DNA of 64,000 nucleotides from Chrysomallon squamiferum (taxonomy: Eukaryota > Mollusca > Gastropoda > Neomphalida > Peltospiridae), in assembly GCA_012295275.1 (NCBI GenBank), contig CM022669.1, positions 10,745,949-10,809,948 of the forward strand, given 5' to 3'. Position 1 is the first letter of the stretch. The number at the start of each line of letters is the position of its first letter. The notes under the pieces were generated by a model. The model searched no databases and was not told the DNA's origin. It worked only from the letters and a program-made list of their open reading frames with translations. Of the stretch, positions 24,340-38,258 are shown piece after piece. The position numbers and the translations under genes were made by a program.

Positions 24340-24629
24340 TTAAATCTTTGTTTTGTTGGTTTTATACTGGTGTATCCATTTGTCTACTAACTTGTCTAGA
24401 ATTGCGAGTGGAACTGCGCCATTTCTTAGCATTATGGAATGAAACCTTCTGACATCAAAACGTGAGCCTACAAAAAGAAAGAATGGACAAGTGAATACTA
24501 TATATATATATATATATACATAAACTAACTATATATTATAAATAATTAACAATATTGATAATAATCAATAAAAGATTGACCAAACAAATTAAAACAAATA
24601 AAGAAACAAACAAGCTAACAAATATTTTA

Positions 24630-24660
<31 letters not shown>

Positions 24661-27239
24661 TAATGATAATAATATTGATGATGGTGATATTAATAATGAC
24701 GATGATGATGATGATGATGATGATAATAATAATAATAATAAGAAAGAAGAAGAAGAAAAATATCCACACCTATAACAGTAACAATACACATTTTCGTAAT
24801 TCACTCTATTAGTAACATTTATTGAGATCACAACTGCTAAGGCAAATCTAATATAACGAGAAAAACCTAGATTATAAATAGCACTAGCTATTAGTTGAAA
24901 ATGGCGATCATTCTACAACAAATACCATTTTATTTGCAAATGTAATAATATTTGAAGTAATAAAGACAACATTAATCACACTGCAATTTCATAAAGTGAC
25001 TGAAAATAACAGCACTAACAACAACAGCAATAAAACTGAAAACATACTAACTAAATGAATATAATATAATATAAAATAGCAAAGACAGTAGAAAGAAGAA
25101 GAGAAACAAACCAAAGAAACAAACCCATTTCATTCTCTGCCTTCTTTCTTAGTTCCTTAAATTTGATTTCTCCAATCTTTCCTGAGCAGGCCTTTCCTGG
25201 CGTAGAAATGTAATAGTTGATTTGTTCTGTTACAAAATCTCGTGAAAAAGAAGTGTAGTTCAACATGTAGTCAATGGCCGTTGTTTTATTCCAGCTGCAA
25301 GAAAATTAAGAATACTTTTTATTATATTATACGTTATTTGACATAATAATAATAGCACAAGTATATATGCGTACTGAAATTAGGATATATAAGTCGAATT
25401 TTCTTACTTAATATAATAGTTTCTTGATGTATATTTAAACTTTATTTTATCGTTCTTTCTTTTAAGAAAATTAAAATTATTCATTAATCTTTCTATCTGA
25501 CCAGACATACTATATGGTTTAAAACGAGAAAAAAGTGATAAAAAATCAGAAGCTAATAATAATAATGACGATGATGATGTTGATGACAACGACGATGACC
25601 ATGATGATGCTGATGCATGGGAATAATTATGTTATATCAGTGATTATGATGATGATGACGATCATAATGGTGATGGTGACAGTAATAACATGTTTTGCTT
25701 ATATTATTCCACTATCATTGTCATCAAAGCATTTATTCTTACCGTGAATAGTGGATTCCAGTATCTACAACCAACCGACAAGCACGAAATATTTCCATTT
25801 TATAACGACCCATACTGAAATTTAGTAATATGTTAATTTCTTCATGAAATATTCACTGAACTTTAAAACATTATTAACTGATATTAAATCCAAAAACTGT
25901 GATGTTTTTATGATGATGATAATATGAGAGGGAAACTCCTTGAGAACTACAACAGCACAGCAAAACCTGGAACGATACAAACTAAGCATAGAAGGAGCAG
26001 AACTGATACTGTTTCTCAAAACAAATGAGCTCTTACAACAGTCAGAGCACACTACACATTATAATAAGACTAACATTACAATTAGAAAATATTTTAATAA
26101 TAATAGCATTACCCTTAGGATAATATTTATATAATGTTAAAATTACAATTAAGATAATATTTGAACAATATTAACAATAAAATAAGGATAATATTTGAAC
26201 AATATTAACAATAAAATTAGGATAATAGTTGAACTAGATTAATCTTACAGTTAGGATTATATTTGATTTAGACCAAAATTACAGTTAGGACAATGTTTTA
26301 ATAAATTTAAAATTCCAGTTAGAATAACAAGTGAAAAACAACATTAAAGCTGGACTACATACATCTCATAATCGTCTTTGTACACACCCATTTCCTCCCC
26401 TAGGTACTCTGCATACTGCTTCCAACCCTGGAACAAGAAGAAAAACATTAAAATAATGGATATTAATATTATTTTCTCAAACATACGGTTAACAGTTCAT
26501 GTATTCATATGTATGTACTATGAATATAAGGATGCATCTTTTTTATTATTATTTTAATATTATTTTATTTTATTTTATTTTATTTTTGTATCCTCCTTTA
26601 TTAATTAAAAATTGCAGTGAAAAAATAAAATAAAATAAAAACCTTTAAAAAACGTACAATATATTTCAGCTGATTCTTGTTACCACTAAACCTGAGACAG
26701 CTTCCAAATAATTACATACTTATTTCTACAAAAGACAGCAAATACATGATCATGAAGGGAATATGGTAAAGATTCCAATAATCTCTTCAAACCAAGTTTG
26801 CTTTATCCACATTATTGCAGTCAGTAACAATTATAAATTGGTGAAATATGTACAAACACAGTATCACGATTATTTCACAAGAACAAAAGTTTGAAGTTCT
26901 AAAACAGACACAAGACAAAAGGTAGACCAACTTACCTCGAGATACGCTATGTATATTGGTAACTTCATCGGTATATCAGAAGGATCCCAAAAATCTGTAT
27001 TTTTACGAAAAGAAGGCAAATTTGCCCTCAAAGAATAACTGGTCTGAAATTAAATTAAGAGTATATTTATTTTTAAATTAGTCGAGGTAAACGTTTTTGT
27101 TACAGTGAAAGATGTACAGTAAAATTATAAATTCCAAACTCTTCATACCTGTAGATGATGTCCTGGTACTCCTTCATGTACTGTAATAGCTGGCATATCT
27201 GTAGTTGTACTGAAAAAAAGAACAGACAGGTGTAGATAC

Positions 27240-27331
<92 letters not shown>

Positions 27332-29406
27332 TTAAACCAAAGTTATTAATATTATTATCATGTTTGTTAAAGCAATTGTTAATATTGTTCTTATTTCTTA
27401 ACATTATATTAGTAATTATCAGTTTTGTTATTGCTATTATTTTATATATGTTATTTCATATTGTCCAGTTTTTTCATTCTCACGTTTCCTCTGGATATCT
27501 CACACCTGCGGCAAACACTCCGGGTTTTTTCCCATCTTCCGATCCTGGCCTGTATTCAGCACCAGCCCCACCGTATTTCATACCTTCTACTCTGAAAAAT
27601 TGTAAGTAAGCTTGAAATGTACTTATGGTGTGTTCACGTTTATAATGGATGTATTTATTTCAATGTGATAAAAAGGTTAGTCTGGAATAAATAAAATACT
27701 CTCGGAGTCACTGTTCTGATAGTGAAGGCTGGAATTATAAATATATGATTTTTGTGTATGGTTTTGTCAGACTGCTCTCTCTCTATTATCAAGAAGGATA
27801 AATGTGCAAAATCGTGGATAATGTTTTATATGTTGATATGTTGATAAATTGCCAAACTTCTCAGTATAAAAAGAAAAATCATGTTGTAGAAAAATTGTGA
27901 AAGAATAATTAAATCGTAATTATTCTTTGTGTAATAATGCATTGTGTGCATGGGGAATGGATGCAGATTTATAAATTAGTTATAGCATTTGGAATATTGG
28001 GACAGTATCTGTTTTGCTTTGTTTTGTTCTGTTGTTAATCATTATTTCTTTTTTTTGGCTGGGGTCAAATGTTTAAGAATGTATGATTATGAAGATTCTT
28101 ACTTGAGTGTCATATTAGGAATATTTTCAAACAATCCGTCAAGTTTAGGATACGCTCTTTTATAAACAATGTCTTTGTATCGCTGCAGCAGAGCTTCCTG
28201 TAAACAATAATAACTGAAACAATGATAATGATGATGATAATGATAATAAAAATGATGATGTTGACAGGATTTAATTATAAACAATAATAATAACTGCATC
28301 CCTGACAACAGCATTGAAAAATAAGGACAGTGACGACAGTATATGACAATATTAACAGTAAAACCACTGACAAACACTTGAGTAACACGAAAGAACAAGA
28401 AGAAGAACAACAACAGCAACGTACAAAAAGTAAATCAGTTGCTATTAATATGAGATTAAGTAATTATGAGAGATGAAATTATTATACATTTATGAACACA
28501 CAGCTAATAACTTGTTAGCCTCAAAACGAATAATATATATAAATACTAGAAATGGTGAATAGTTATGTACTCACGGAAGAGTTCAAATGGAATCGCGGGT
28601 CGTTACGCAACATTTTCAGAAACTCTCGTATTGTCTTTGAAGATCCGAGTTTCTTGACAAGCTGAATAAGGTAAAGTGAAAACCATAAATACCTGCCACA
28701 GATATCGTCATTACAGAATTAACATCGTAATCGAAATTATAATACTCAGTGAAAATTACAATTGTGGTCCTGAAAAGATAAACAATACACTTGTCTGATT
28801 TAAAAACAGATATTCTAATGTTATTATATTATTGTTCTAAGTGCTCGGGTTACCAATACCTTTTTCATCTTTTCGGATATTCGCTTTACTTCATCCAAGC
28901 CGAGCTGATGAACTTGCTCTGGACTGATATCTGTTGTGAGGTGCCATTTTAAAACGTCTTTGTAGTAATCGCGTCCATTTTCCAAAGACCATAAACCCTC
29001 ATATTTCCGGGTATGCTTCATATATTTCTGCATTAATCGATATTATAAATACAATGTTGAAATTACTGCCGTTGCTGCTGTTACTAGCATTAATACTACT
29101 ACTACCACAACGTCTACTACACCTCCTGCTCCTCGTTCTACTACCGTTATCACTACTTCAGCTGCTACTCTTTCTGCTCCTGTTATTACCAGTACTACCA
29201 CTATTACTTGTATTACTACTACTACTCCTTCTCCTACTTCCATTAGTACTAGCACTACAAATACTACTGCTTCTACAACTTCTAGTAATATTATTATTAT
29301 TATTACTGTTACTGCTACGGTATATATACATATAAAAATATGTGCACACGTGTATTTGTATATTATTGTCTGTTTCTGTATATGTCTTTGTATGTGTCTT
29401 TGTGTA

Positions 29407-29437
<31 letters not shown>

Positions 29438-32400
29438 ATCTATGTATTTATGTACTGTATATATTACATGTATGCATATATGTATAGAGAAACTTACACT
29501 GACTAAAAAATTTCGAAGTTTTCTGTACGCTTCGACTGCTTCTGTTATTGCTAATAAACTCTCATTTTCAATGTCATTTCTGTAAAGGTAATTAATGAAA
29601 TTGATGTTTATTTCTGCAAACATTTTCAGTACAAAAGAAAGGAAAAACTCAGAATGTATTTTCTCTCTTTAATCTAATTAGTACTCTCTCTCTCTGACTG
29701 TCTTTCTATGTCTCTATTTCTGACTCTTTTTGTCTGTTTCTCTATCTGTCATATATGTCTGCATATTTATACATACACTCACACACACAGGAATAAATAG
29801 ATAGATCGATAGAAAGATAGATAGATGGAAAGATTGATATACAGATATTGTCATATACGTATATCCACTCTGTATCGATCTATCCTCTATCTATTGGCCT
29901 GTTTTTTTCTGTCAGTCTCTCTCTGTATTTAGCATTATTTTGTGGAACAAAACAACAAATGTTTTCAGTGTATACCTACCTCTGTACTTTTGTTAAGTTG
30001 AATTTATCTAGCATGTATTTCATTCCATTACTGAGTTGTGATGGCGTTGTGTGATTTAGTATCAAATGTTCAATGTCTTTCTTAACACTTTCCTGTATTT
30101 ATATATAAAACAAAATGGTAGATAATTGATTTTTGATCAGGTTAGTTTCTTCACATTTAAACACAGTTAATATAATTTTCTTTCAGTGGAAAATATATTT
30201 CATGGTACAAATTAAGGATTCGTTAAATAAAACAAAGTTGGTGGTAATGAAGTAAATTATTAGAACTATAATTGTTGCGATCACCGACAACAGAAAACCC
30301 TTTTCCTCGTTTCTAAACACTTCCAAACAGTTGAGAAAATATTTTCTTTTTCTTTTGTGAAATCCTCGGTGTTATTACCAACGTGAAAAATCTTTATTAA
30401 AAACAGAAGTTTGGTTTTTACCACGGTGATCTTGTGTAGTGTGTGATTCTCCTTAATAGCTGTTTCCATCAAACGAATCATTTCGTCCACCTTAGTGAAA
30501 TACGTATAAGTAAAAAAGTAAGTAATTAAGTAAGTAAATAAGTAAGTAAATAAAATATGATGAAATAATGGGAAAAAATAATTTATTTATATATATTTGT
30601 TGCATAAGATAACATTTCTTCTAAAGGTATTACCTGAACAGGTATTTTTTTCAAACGCACAATAATATTTAAAAAATCTTTGAAGGTACTTGTTGGCATG
30701 TTGTTAAAGAAACGTGGCCCACGTAGATCTTCACTGACAGTCAAAGGATTTACTGGCCCATACCTGAAAAACAACACCAAAGAAGCCCACATATAATGCA
30801 TGTATGTATGTATTTTATTGAATTTTTTCTGTCTTACGTATGTCAGACTGGCTTTGTCTTAAATCGGAAGAGGTAGAAGTCAGCAAAACGTTAAGTGCTC
30901 AGACTCGAATACTGTCTGGCCAATCAGCGAGCTCCTCTCAGCGACATCGTGTCTCCATGCGTTGGGAAGAATTTCATTTTATAATTGTCTTTTGTACAGA
31001 TGGAAGATTACAGACATTCAGTGATGAAAAGAAACAGTTTAAATATATTGTGCATCCTTCGAATTATTAATTTTCGGCCAGTATGTAAAAAAATATTTAT
31101 ATTATAAATAAATGAATAATTAAACAAATAATAAGGATAATAATAAAACAAGATCACTTTATAAACTATTTTCTTTTTTCGCTTTAAAAGTAGAACATTT
31201 TGTTCTTCTATTGCAGTAAAACACGAATGCACACATACCCATAGACACATACATATCTGCATATATACATTCATACATGATATAAATTAACATATCTGCA
31301 TATATACATTCATACATGTTATAAATTAACATAGAGAAACACAAATAAAGGATGCGTAGGTGGCTGAACGGTAACATCGTCCGCTCTCAAGACAACCTTA
31401 TATGTATGCATGTATGTATGTATGTATGTATGTATGTATGTATGTATGTATGTATGTATGTATGTATGTATGTATGTATGTATGTATGTATGTATGTATG
31501 CATGTATGTATGTATGTATGTATGTATGTATGTATGTATGTATGTATGTATGTATGTATGTATGTATGTATGTATGTATGTATGTATGTATGTATGTATG
31601 TATGTATTTATGTATGTATTTATGTATGAATATATGTATGTATGTGTTTATTTACATTGTTATGTATGTATGAATATATGTATGTATGTGTTTATTTACA
31701 TTGTTACGTAAACTAAATACGTGATCCATTGCAGGTGTATGAATTTGACGTCATATGTAAATTTCGCATTAACTTGTCAGCTAATCGAAGGAAGAATTAC
31801 AAGGATGTCCTGACAATATGAGGGAAATAAAATTAATCAATTAAACATCGTATTAAACTGCTGATATATAAAAAACCGTTTAAAACTTACTTTGAGTTGC
31901 GACTTATTTTCTTATATTGGGTAACATTCACAGTTGTACTCACTTAACCCATTTGTAGCCATTAGTGTAGGTTTCCAGCGCATACTTGAAGATTTCGTAG
32001 TCGATCTGTTGTTTCTGATTCAGTTTCTCCTTATCAATATTTTTCAGTAGTCTTAGGAAAAACAGAAACTTTTCCTAAATAGAAATTAGACAAACATGAA
32101 CAAACAACAGAACTTTAACTGTCACTTAGATTTCATTCATATTGTTTTTGTTACAAACTGCTCTTACAGTGATATGCAGTACATTCATACAGTGATTATA
32201 AAGTACATTAAAACATTAATATTAACCTGTACACATACGTACATTAAAAACTCCTACAGATCATGTAATACACATACACACACACACATATACAGACATT
32301 TATATATGAGTGCGTCTGTGCATATGTTCACATGAATATATAGTTATACATATATACCTGCCTTCCTGTCTTTCTACAAACAAAACTGAGGCATATCTGC

Positions 32401-34727
32401 ACGTATCTATCTATGTGTTTGTATGTTTGTATGTATGTATGTATGTATGTATGTATGTATGTATGTATGTATGTATGTATGTATGTATGTATGTATGTGT
32501 GTGTATATATATACACATATCCGTACATACATTAGTAGATACATTTAGACATATAAACACATATTCGTAATTCCATTTGTAACATACATACATACATGCA
32601 TACATACATACATACATACATGCATACATACATACACATACATACATACATTTATGCATATTTATGTCTCATTGACTACACGTTAATTCATGCTAACCTT
32701 TCTTCTGGAAAATTCGTTCAGTGATAATTCCTCTAAACGACTGTTGAATGTTTGTATGCCAACATCGGTAGCGAATTCGGGATTTTTGCACATGTACCAT
32801 TCGACGAACCAGTTTTGAAGACGCTGCAGATCTTGAGCGACGTCAGCTGAAAATGATTTTAAATTTTTGATATAAATTTAATAGCATTATCAATCTATAA
32901 TAACGTACGTATGTACTCACGTGATTGCATGTGCACGTATGTATGTATGTATGTATGTATGAATGAATGAATTTGAAAAATCAAATTACTTAGATTATAA
33001 AGTATTTGTTAAACCCATGGACACCCACCAACTGCTGCATTGCAAATCATTTCATGCCCATCATACATTTAAAGGTATCGTTAAATCTCAAGTCGTTAGA
33101 TTCCACAGAAATTCGAGTAACAAAGAAAAATTTAAATAATGCCTGTTCAGTTCTATTTTGTGCTCTAAAATCGAGAGGTTATTCAAAAAGAGTTCTAAAG
33201 GAAATTAAATCTGAAACCGTCATAGAATTAGATAAACCCTTGTATCCAACAGACACATGTTAAGCCATTTAAAGTCCAACATAATATTCCATCTCAATGG
33301 GGTACCGGATCTACAGCGATCTTCAAAAAGACCAGATTCAGGCTGCACAACATAATAAAATCTCAGTCTACGTTCAGTAGCGAACAAACAAAAAGTGAAT
33401 ATCAAATCCGAACTAACTTAGACTGCGATCCCAAAAACTTTGTGTATTTGATGACATGCAACTTGTGTAAAAAAACAATACGTCGGCCAAACACAAAATA
33501 TGTTACGAGTCAGAACTGCTTGTCACGAATACGATATTAGGCATGAAGTTGACATTGCTGTCGCCAAACACTTTAACCTACCTGGTCCTATGTTGGAGGA
33601 TCATTTTGACATAATCCCAATAGAACAAACGCCCATTCTCGAGTCCAAAACTGAAACTGATCTTTTTGGATTCGCACATTACAAACCCCAAAACCATTTG
33701 GAATAAATGTTGAATCGGACAAATGTAAAAAGAGAGATAAAATAATTTACCCAATAATTTACAGTCGCCGCAACGTTGACATTGGTACAGTTATGAAGGA
33801 GCAATATTTTAACTTACAGACTACTATGAAAAATCCACTAACAGCACGACCCGTCATAGCTTACAGAAAAACCTCAAGTCTAAAATACATTTTAGTCTCT
33901 ACGGGATTTTCTGAATAATACGTCTATCCAAAGGATTTACGAATTAATTCTATAAAAAGTACGGACATGTTTTAAGACATTTTCAAAGGATATCTCCTGA
34001 ATAGTGTTTAAAATAGTTTTAAATAGGTTTTTGTCATATATTGGTTTCTAGAAGGGTATTGGTATTAAATGTCACAATATTTTTAAGAATATTTTTTAGA
34101 AAGGATACTTTCTAAATAGTTTTTGAAATGGTTTTAAATAGATTTAGAGATGTCTTGCACTATAAAATGTAATGTTAAACATGTCTGAACGCTTCTGCAT
34201 GTAGTTTTAAAAGGTTTCATACATGTAAATAAATGTTGTTTTTTCTTTTTAATATAATAACAAACTAATAATTATATAGACAAAGGACCAAGGCACACTG
34301 TAATAAACATTACAATGATCAATTTTAAGTTAAATCGAATCCGTAGAGATAAAATTAAAACATGCTTAAATTTTTTAAGTAATAAAAGAATTTCATGTGC
34401 CAGTATGTTCTTTAATTCATATATATATGTGTGTGTGTGTGTGTGTGTTTGTATATGTATGTATGTGTGTATGTATGTATATATATGTAGCTATGTATTT
34501 ATATATGAATGTGTGTGTGTGTGTTTTTCTCTGAATATAATACTGCAAGCACTAAATAATGACTACTTTAACAAATTTATATTTTACAGCAGACAAATAT
34601 ATTAACACAAGCCGTATGAAACAAACTTTTTTTGAGTGAAAATGATCAAAGTATTTTCTAAAAGTAACTTACCGCATCCGACAGTTATAAGCAAAAAGCA
34701 AATCGTCAAGCAAGGTAACCAAGTCAT
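24340..34727 (-). CDS. DUF885-family secreted metallohydrolase-like protein, gene C (17 exons, 596 aa)
   Basis: Complete paralog of gene B. Exons: 34727-34673, 32846-32698, 32074-31944, 30763-30634, 30490-30422, 30092-29980, 29579-29498, 29027-28860, 28661-28575, 28197-28103, 27591-27484, 27209-27149, 27043-26936, 26427-26363, 25814-25743, 25294-25125, 24467-24340. Sixteen of the seventeen exons match B in length; the last is 12 nt longer (tail NKTKI). The signal peptide is MTWLPCLTICFLLITVGC. HEGVPGHHLQ is unchanged, and the exon 13/14 junction still gives EGW. However, the following GLYAEYL is GWKQYAEYL, and the ACAYKIG of B is ACSGKIG. Relatives normally conserve these spots, so activity or specificity may have shifted (inference). 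Frames and splice sites are intact. Intron 1 contains Penelope-like debris and intron 3 a SINE head with a long TATG microsatellite. Confidence 0.9.
24645..24745. repeat. (AAT)n/(GAT)n microsatellite in gene C intron 16
   Basis: ATAATA runs followed by GATGATGAT. It occupies the same place as the repeat at 8.6 kb in the relic copy. Confidence 0.9.
27244..27327. repeat. (GA)n microsatellite in gene C intron 11
   Basis: About 84 bp of GA dinucleotides at the position homologous to 11460-11577 in gene B. It is shorter here. Confidence 0.95.
29415..29440. repeat. (GTCT)n microsatellite in gene C intron 7
   Basis: Short GTCT tetranucleotide run. This intron lacks the FLYWCH transposon that occupies the same intron of gene B. 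Confidence 0.85.
31351..31398 (+). mobile_element. SINE head fragment (tRNA-like A box)
   Basis: GATGCGTAGGTGGCTGAACG through ACATCGTCCGC matches the 5' head of the 39-kb SINE, including an A-box-like TGGCTGAACGG. It is truncated before the B box and joined directly to a TATG microsatellite. Confidence 0.6.
31400..31695. repeat. Long (TATG)n microsatellite in gene C intron 3
   Basis: Roughly 240 bp of TATG tetranucleotides, followed by two imperfect copies of a TATGTGTTTATTTACATTGT unit. Three frames are open here and translate as MYVC repeats; they are not genes. Confidence 0.97.
32408..32660. repeat. (TATG)n / (CATA)n microsatellites in gene C intron 2
   Basis: A TATG run at 32418-32500, then (CATA)n from 32583 to about 32655. 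They lie close to the single-copy ancestor of the satellite unit (about 32167-32260). Confidence 0.95.
33006..33706 (+). pseudogene. Penelope-like retroelement fragment with GIY-YIG endonuclease remnant
   Basis: The plus frame encodes LKSRGYSKRVLKEIKSE, typical of the segment preceding the endonuclease. After frameshifts come NFVYLMTCNLCKK and, in another frame, QYVGQTQNMLRVR. The latter is the VY...YVG core of a GIY-YIG endonuclease. It continues VDIAVAKHFNLPGPMLEDHF and DIIPIEQTPILE, ending at a stop at 33706. Stops and at least one frameshift show it is dead. It lies in gene C intron 1, on the strand opposite to the gene. A related fragment is at 39299-39480. Confidence 0.7.
33740..33925 (+). 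pseudogene. Second Penelope-like fragment (pre-endonuclease segment)
   Basis: The plus frame reads VDIGTVMKEQYFNLQTTM, then ARPVIAYRKTSSLKYILV, ending STGFSE and a stop. In Penelope-type proteins an RP..AYR...L...LV segment normally lies before the GIY-YIG domain. Here it lies after it, implying rearranged or partly tandem element copies. The same block is at 19740 in gene B. Confidence 0.5.
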
Positions 34728-35390
34728 CTCTGTTTCTCTCTCTGTACGAAAGAAAGAAAATACTAATGTACACAAAGACGGAATTGTCCTCGAGAAGACA
34801 GCTTTAAGTCGATTTTAAGATCTAGAATTACTTATCAGAAAACTGGAATTAATTAGACTCGGACTTAACTCAAATTAAATTAGTGACTGATATTCAGAAC
34901 TCGTAACACATTCTTGCTTGCGTTTCATCTACTAACCCGCGAGTTAATAAGCCAGTTTTGATTCTGTTCAGAAATTTCAAGTAATAACTACAAAAATCAA
35001 CATCAGACTGAACTATTTCACCTAAGTAACAACTATTGCACGTTTTCAATTTATATATATAAGCATCCATAAAAATAGTGGTTTATAAAGTAAACACAGA
35101 GATGTCATCAACAGTTTGTGTACACTTGGGGTTAAAACAATATTTCAATGCTATATGTAAAAACCTCAAAAAATAAATGTGCGTTTTCTCCTTGGTGAGT
35201 TTCTAGATAAAAGTAAAATTACATAATTTTATTTGTTTACACATCTTTGAAGGTGGACTTGTTGTGTCGAACGTTCAGTGTATATTTATCATCATACAAT
35301 GTTACTGAAGTAAAAATATTGACCTAAACTGTTTTATGACTACTTTTTATATGTTGGTTTTTTTGTGTGTGTGTTTTTTTTTGTGTGTGT

Positions 35391-35425
<35 letters not shown>

Positions 35426-35785
35426 TTCTTGGGTTAGTTTCACTAATTAGGACTGAACGTGGGAAATTTTAATCTGAATATATCTTAATAATTGTTATTT
35501 ACTGATTTTTTATTGTTTAATATAAATCGCAAAAAACATTTTGAATAATTCCACGCGGCTGAATAAAGATAATATCAACTATGGAAGTTTTTTTCTGAAA
35601 CGAATCCCTGTCGATGTCACAGCCTTGCTGGAAACTTAGATTACGAAACAGTTTTTGCTGTAAACGAAAATCATGAACTGGGCAGAACGCTGCCGTTAAC
35701 ATGTTTGAATTATTAATTTTATTTCACTGAAAACTAAAGTTTTAAAATCCGCTCCATCACCATCCAGTTTTCATTTTAATTCATG
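34728..35785. other. 5' flank of gene C
   Basis: Single copy of the block that is duplicated upstream of gene B. It contains a long T run at 35390-35422 and the 61-codon open frame at 35702-35517 described under the gene B flank. It ends abruptly at 35786, where the inverted copy D begins. Confidence 0.6.
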
Positions 35786-35959
35786 TCCGTACATATGAAC
35801 TGTTAGGTGTCTGTTTCGGAAAATAATATTAATATCCATTATTTTAATTTTTTTCTTCTTCTTCCAGGGTTGGGGGCTGTACGCAGAGTACCTAGGGGAG
35901 GAAATGGGTGTGTACAAATACGATTATGAGATGTATGTAGTCCAGTTTAATGTTGTTTT

Positions 35960-36990
35960 TCACTTGTTATTCTAACAGGAATTTTAATTTTATTAAAACA
36001 TTGTAATTTTAGTCTAATTCAAATATTATCCTAACTGTAAAATTAATCTTATTCAAATATGATCCCAATTATAATATTATTATTTTTCAAATATTTTTCA
36101 AATTGCAGTGTAACTGAAATATTATCAAACTGTAATTTAATATTATTCAAATATTATCCTGATTGTAATTTTAATCTAATTCAAATATTATCCTAATTGT
36201 AATATTAATCTAATTGAAATATTATTCAAATGGTAATGTTATTTGTAATGTTAATCTAACTCAAATATTATCGTAATTGTATTGTTAATGTGAATCAAAC
36301 ATTATTCTAATTGTAATGTTAGAGTATTATTATCAAACAGTAATGTAAATCTTACTAAAATATTTTCCTAAGCGTAATCTTAATCTAACTCAAATATTAT
36401 CCTAACTGTAAAATTAATCTATTTCATATATGATCCTAATTTTATTGTTAATACTTTTTAAGTGTTATCCTAATTGCGATGTAAATCTAACTGAAATTTT
36501 ATCGTATCTGATATTTAATATGATTCAAATATTATCCTAGTTTTAATTTTAATATTATATAAGTATTATCCTAAATGTAATTTAATCCAATTCAGATATT
36601 ATCCAAGTTGTAATGTTAAATCATATAAAATTTTATCCTTATTGTAATGTTAGTCTAACTGAAATATTATTCAAAGTGTAATGTTATTTGTAATCTTAAT
36701 CTAACTCAGATATGATCCTATTTGTTTTGTTTGTGTAATTCAAATAGACTCCTAATTCTAATGTTATTTGTTATTAACTAACTGTAATTTTAATATTACT
36801 CTAATAATATCCTAAATGTAAAGTTAATCCAATTCAAATATTATCCTAATAGTAATGTTAATATGATTCAAATGTTATCCTAAATGTAATATTAATATTT
36901 TTCAGATATTTTCCTTTTTGAAATTTAAATCTAATTCAAATATTATCCTAACTATAATGTTAATCTTAAATGTAATGTTAATCTAATTAT
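35960..36990. repeat. Expanded ~35-bp minisatellite in intron 14 of copy D
   Basis: Roughly 1 kb of degenerate repeats of a unit such as CTAATTGTAATGTTAATCTA plus ATTCAAATATTATC. Introns 14 of genes B (10490-10680) and C (26040-26330) contain only a handful of the same units in reverse complement. Confidence 0.75.
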
Positions 36991-38204
36991 AATGTGTAAT
37001 GTGTACCGTTCCAACTTGTGCTGTGTTGTTGTTGTTCTCAGGCAGTTTCCTTCTCATATTTTCATCATCATAAAAACACCACAGTTTTCAGATTTAATAT
37101 CAGTTAATAATGTTTTAAAGCTAAGTGAATATTTCATGTAGAAATTAACATATTGCTAAATTTCAGGATGGTCGTTACAAGATGGAAATATTTCGTGCTT
37201 GTCGGTTGGTTGTAGATACTGGAATCCACTATTCACGGTAAGAATAAATACTTTGATGACAAGGATACTGAAATAATATAAACAAAACATACTAGCATCA
37301 TCATCATCATCGTCATCGTTATCTTCATTATCATTATCATCGTAATCATCGTCATTATTATTATTATTGTTATTATTATTATTATTATTACACAGCGAAA
37401 TATACTGATTGTAGACTTAAAGTTCTGGTAGATTTATTAATTAATTTGTACATATAGTCATTTCTGCCTGACACATGCTAGCTGATAAACCCTTTCCCAT
37501 GAAATATTTCATTCCACCATTCACTAGTCTGTTTGTTCATTTATTTATTTATTTATTTATTTATTTGAGTCAACAGTTCCTTTATTGCTACGCTGATGAA
37601 TGTAGTATAAGATGAAGTTTCAAGTCATTAGGTCCTAATGATCGTTTGGAAACATTAATTTAAAAAAAAAAAAAATTAGATTTCGTAAAATTCGTAAGAG
37701 AGTATATATTGAAAAAAGATAAAACAAGGTGCATACATGTATACATATATACATAAAAAGATAATTATTTAACTAAGAAAATGATATATATATATATATA
37801 TATATATCCTGTTTTCTGCACGTATAAATACATATTCATGAGTTATTAGGTGAAATAACGTATAATATAATTAAGAGTATTGAACTTTTCTTGCAGCTGG
37901 AATCAATCACGGGCCGTTGACTATATGCTGAACTACACTTCTTTTTCACGAGATTTTCTAACAGCACAAATCAACTATTACATTTCTACTCCAGGAGTGG
38001 CCTGCGCGTACAAGATTGGAGAAATCAAATTTAAGGAACTAAGAAAGAAAGCAGAGCAAGCAATGGGTTTGTTTGTTTGTTTGTTGTTGTTATTTCTGTT
38101 GTCTTAGATTATATTTTATTTGTCTGTTTAATATGCTTTCATTTTGTACTGTTGTTCCTGTTGTCGTTTCATTGTTTTTGGTATTATTATCATTATCATT
38201 ATTA

Positions 38205-38205
38205 C

Positions 38206-38255
<50 letters not shown>

Positions 38256-38258
38256 GCT
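38205..38258. repeat. (ATT)n microsatellite in copy D
   Basis: TTA/ATT trinucleotide run between exon 16 and the exon 17 remnant. Confidence 0.95.

Noticed and set aside
31352-31711. Open frames of 75-119 codons reading MYVC repeats
   Set aside because: Translation of a TATG tetranucleotide repeat, which leaves three frames open; not a protein.
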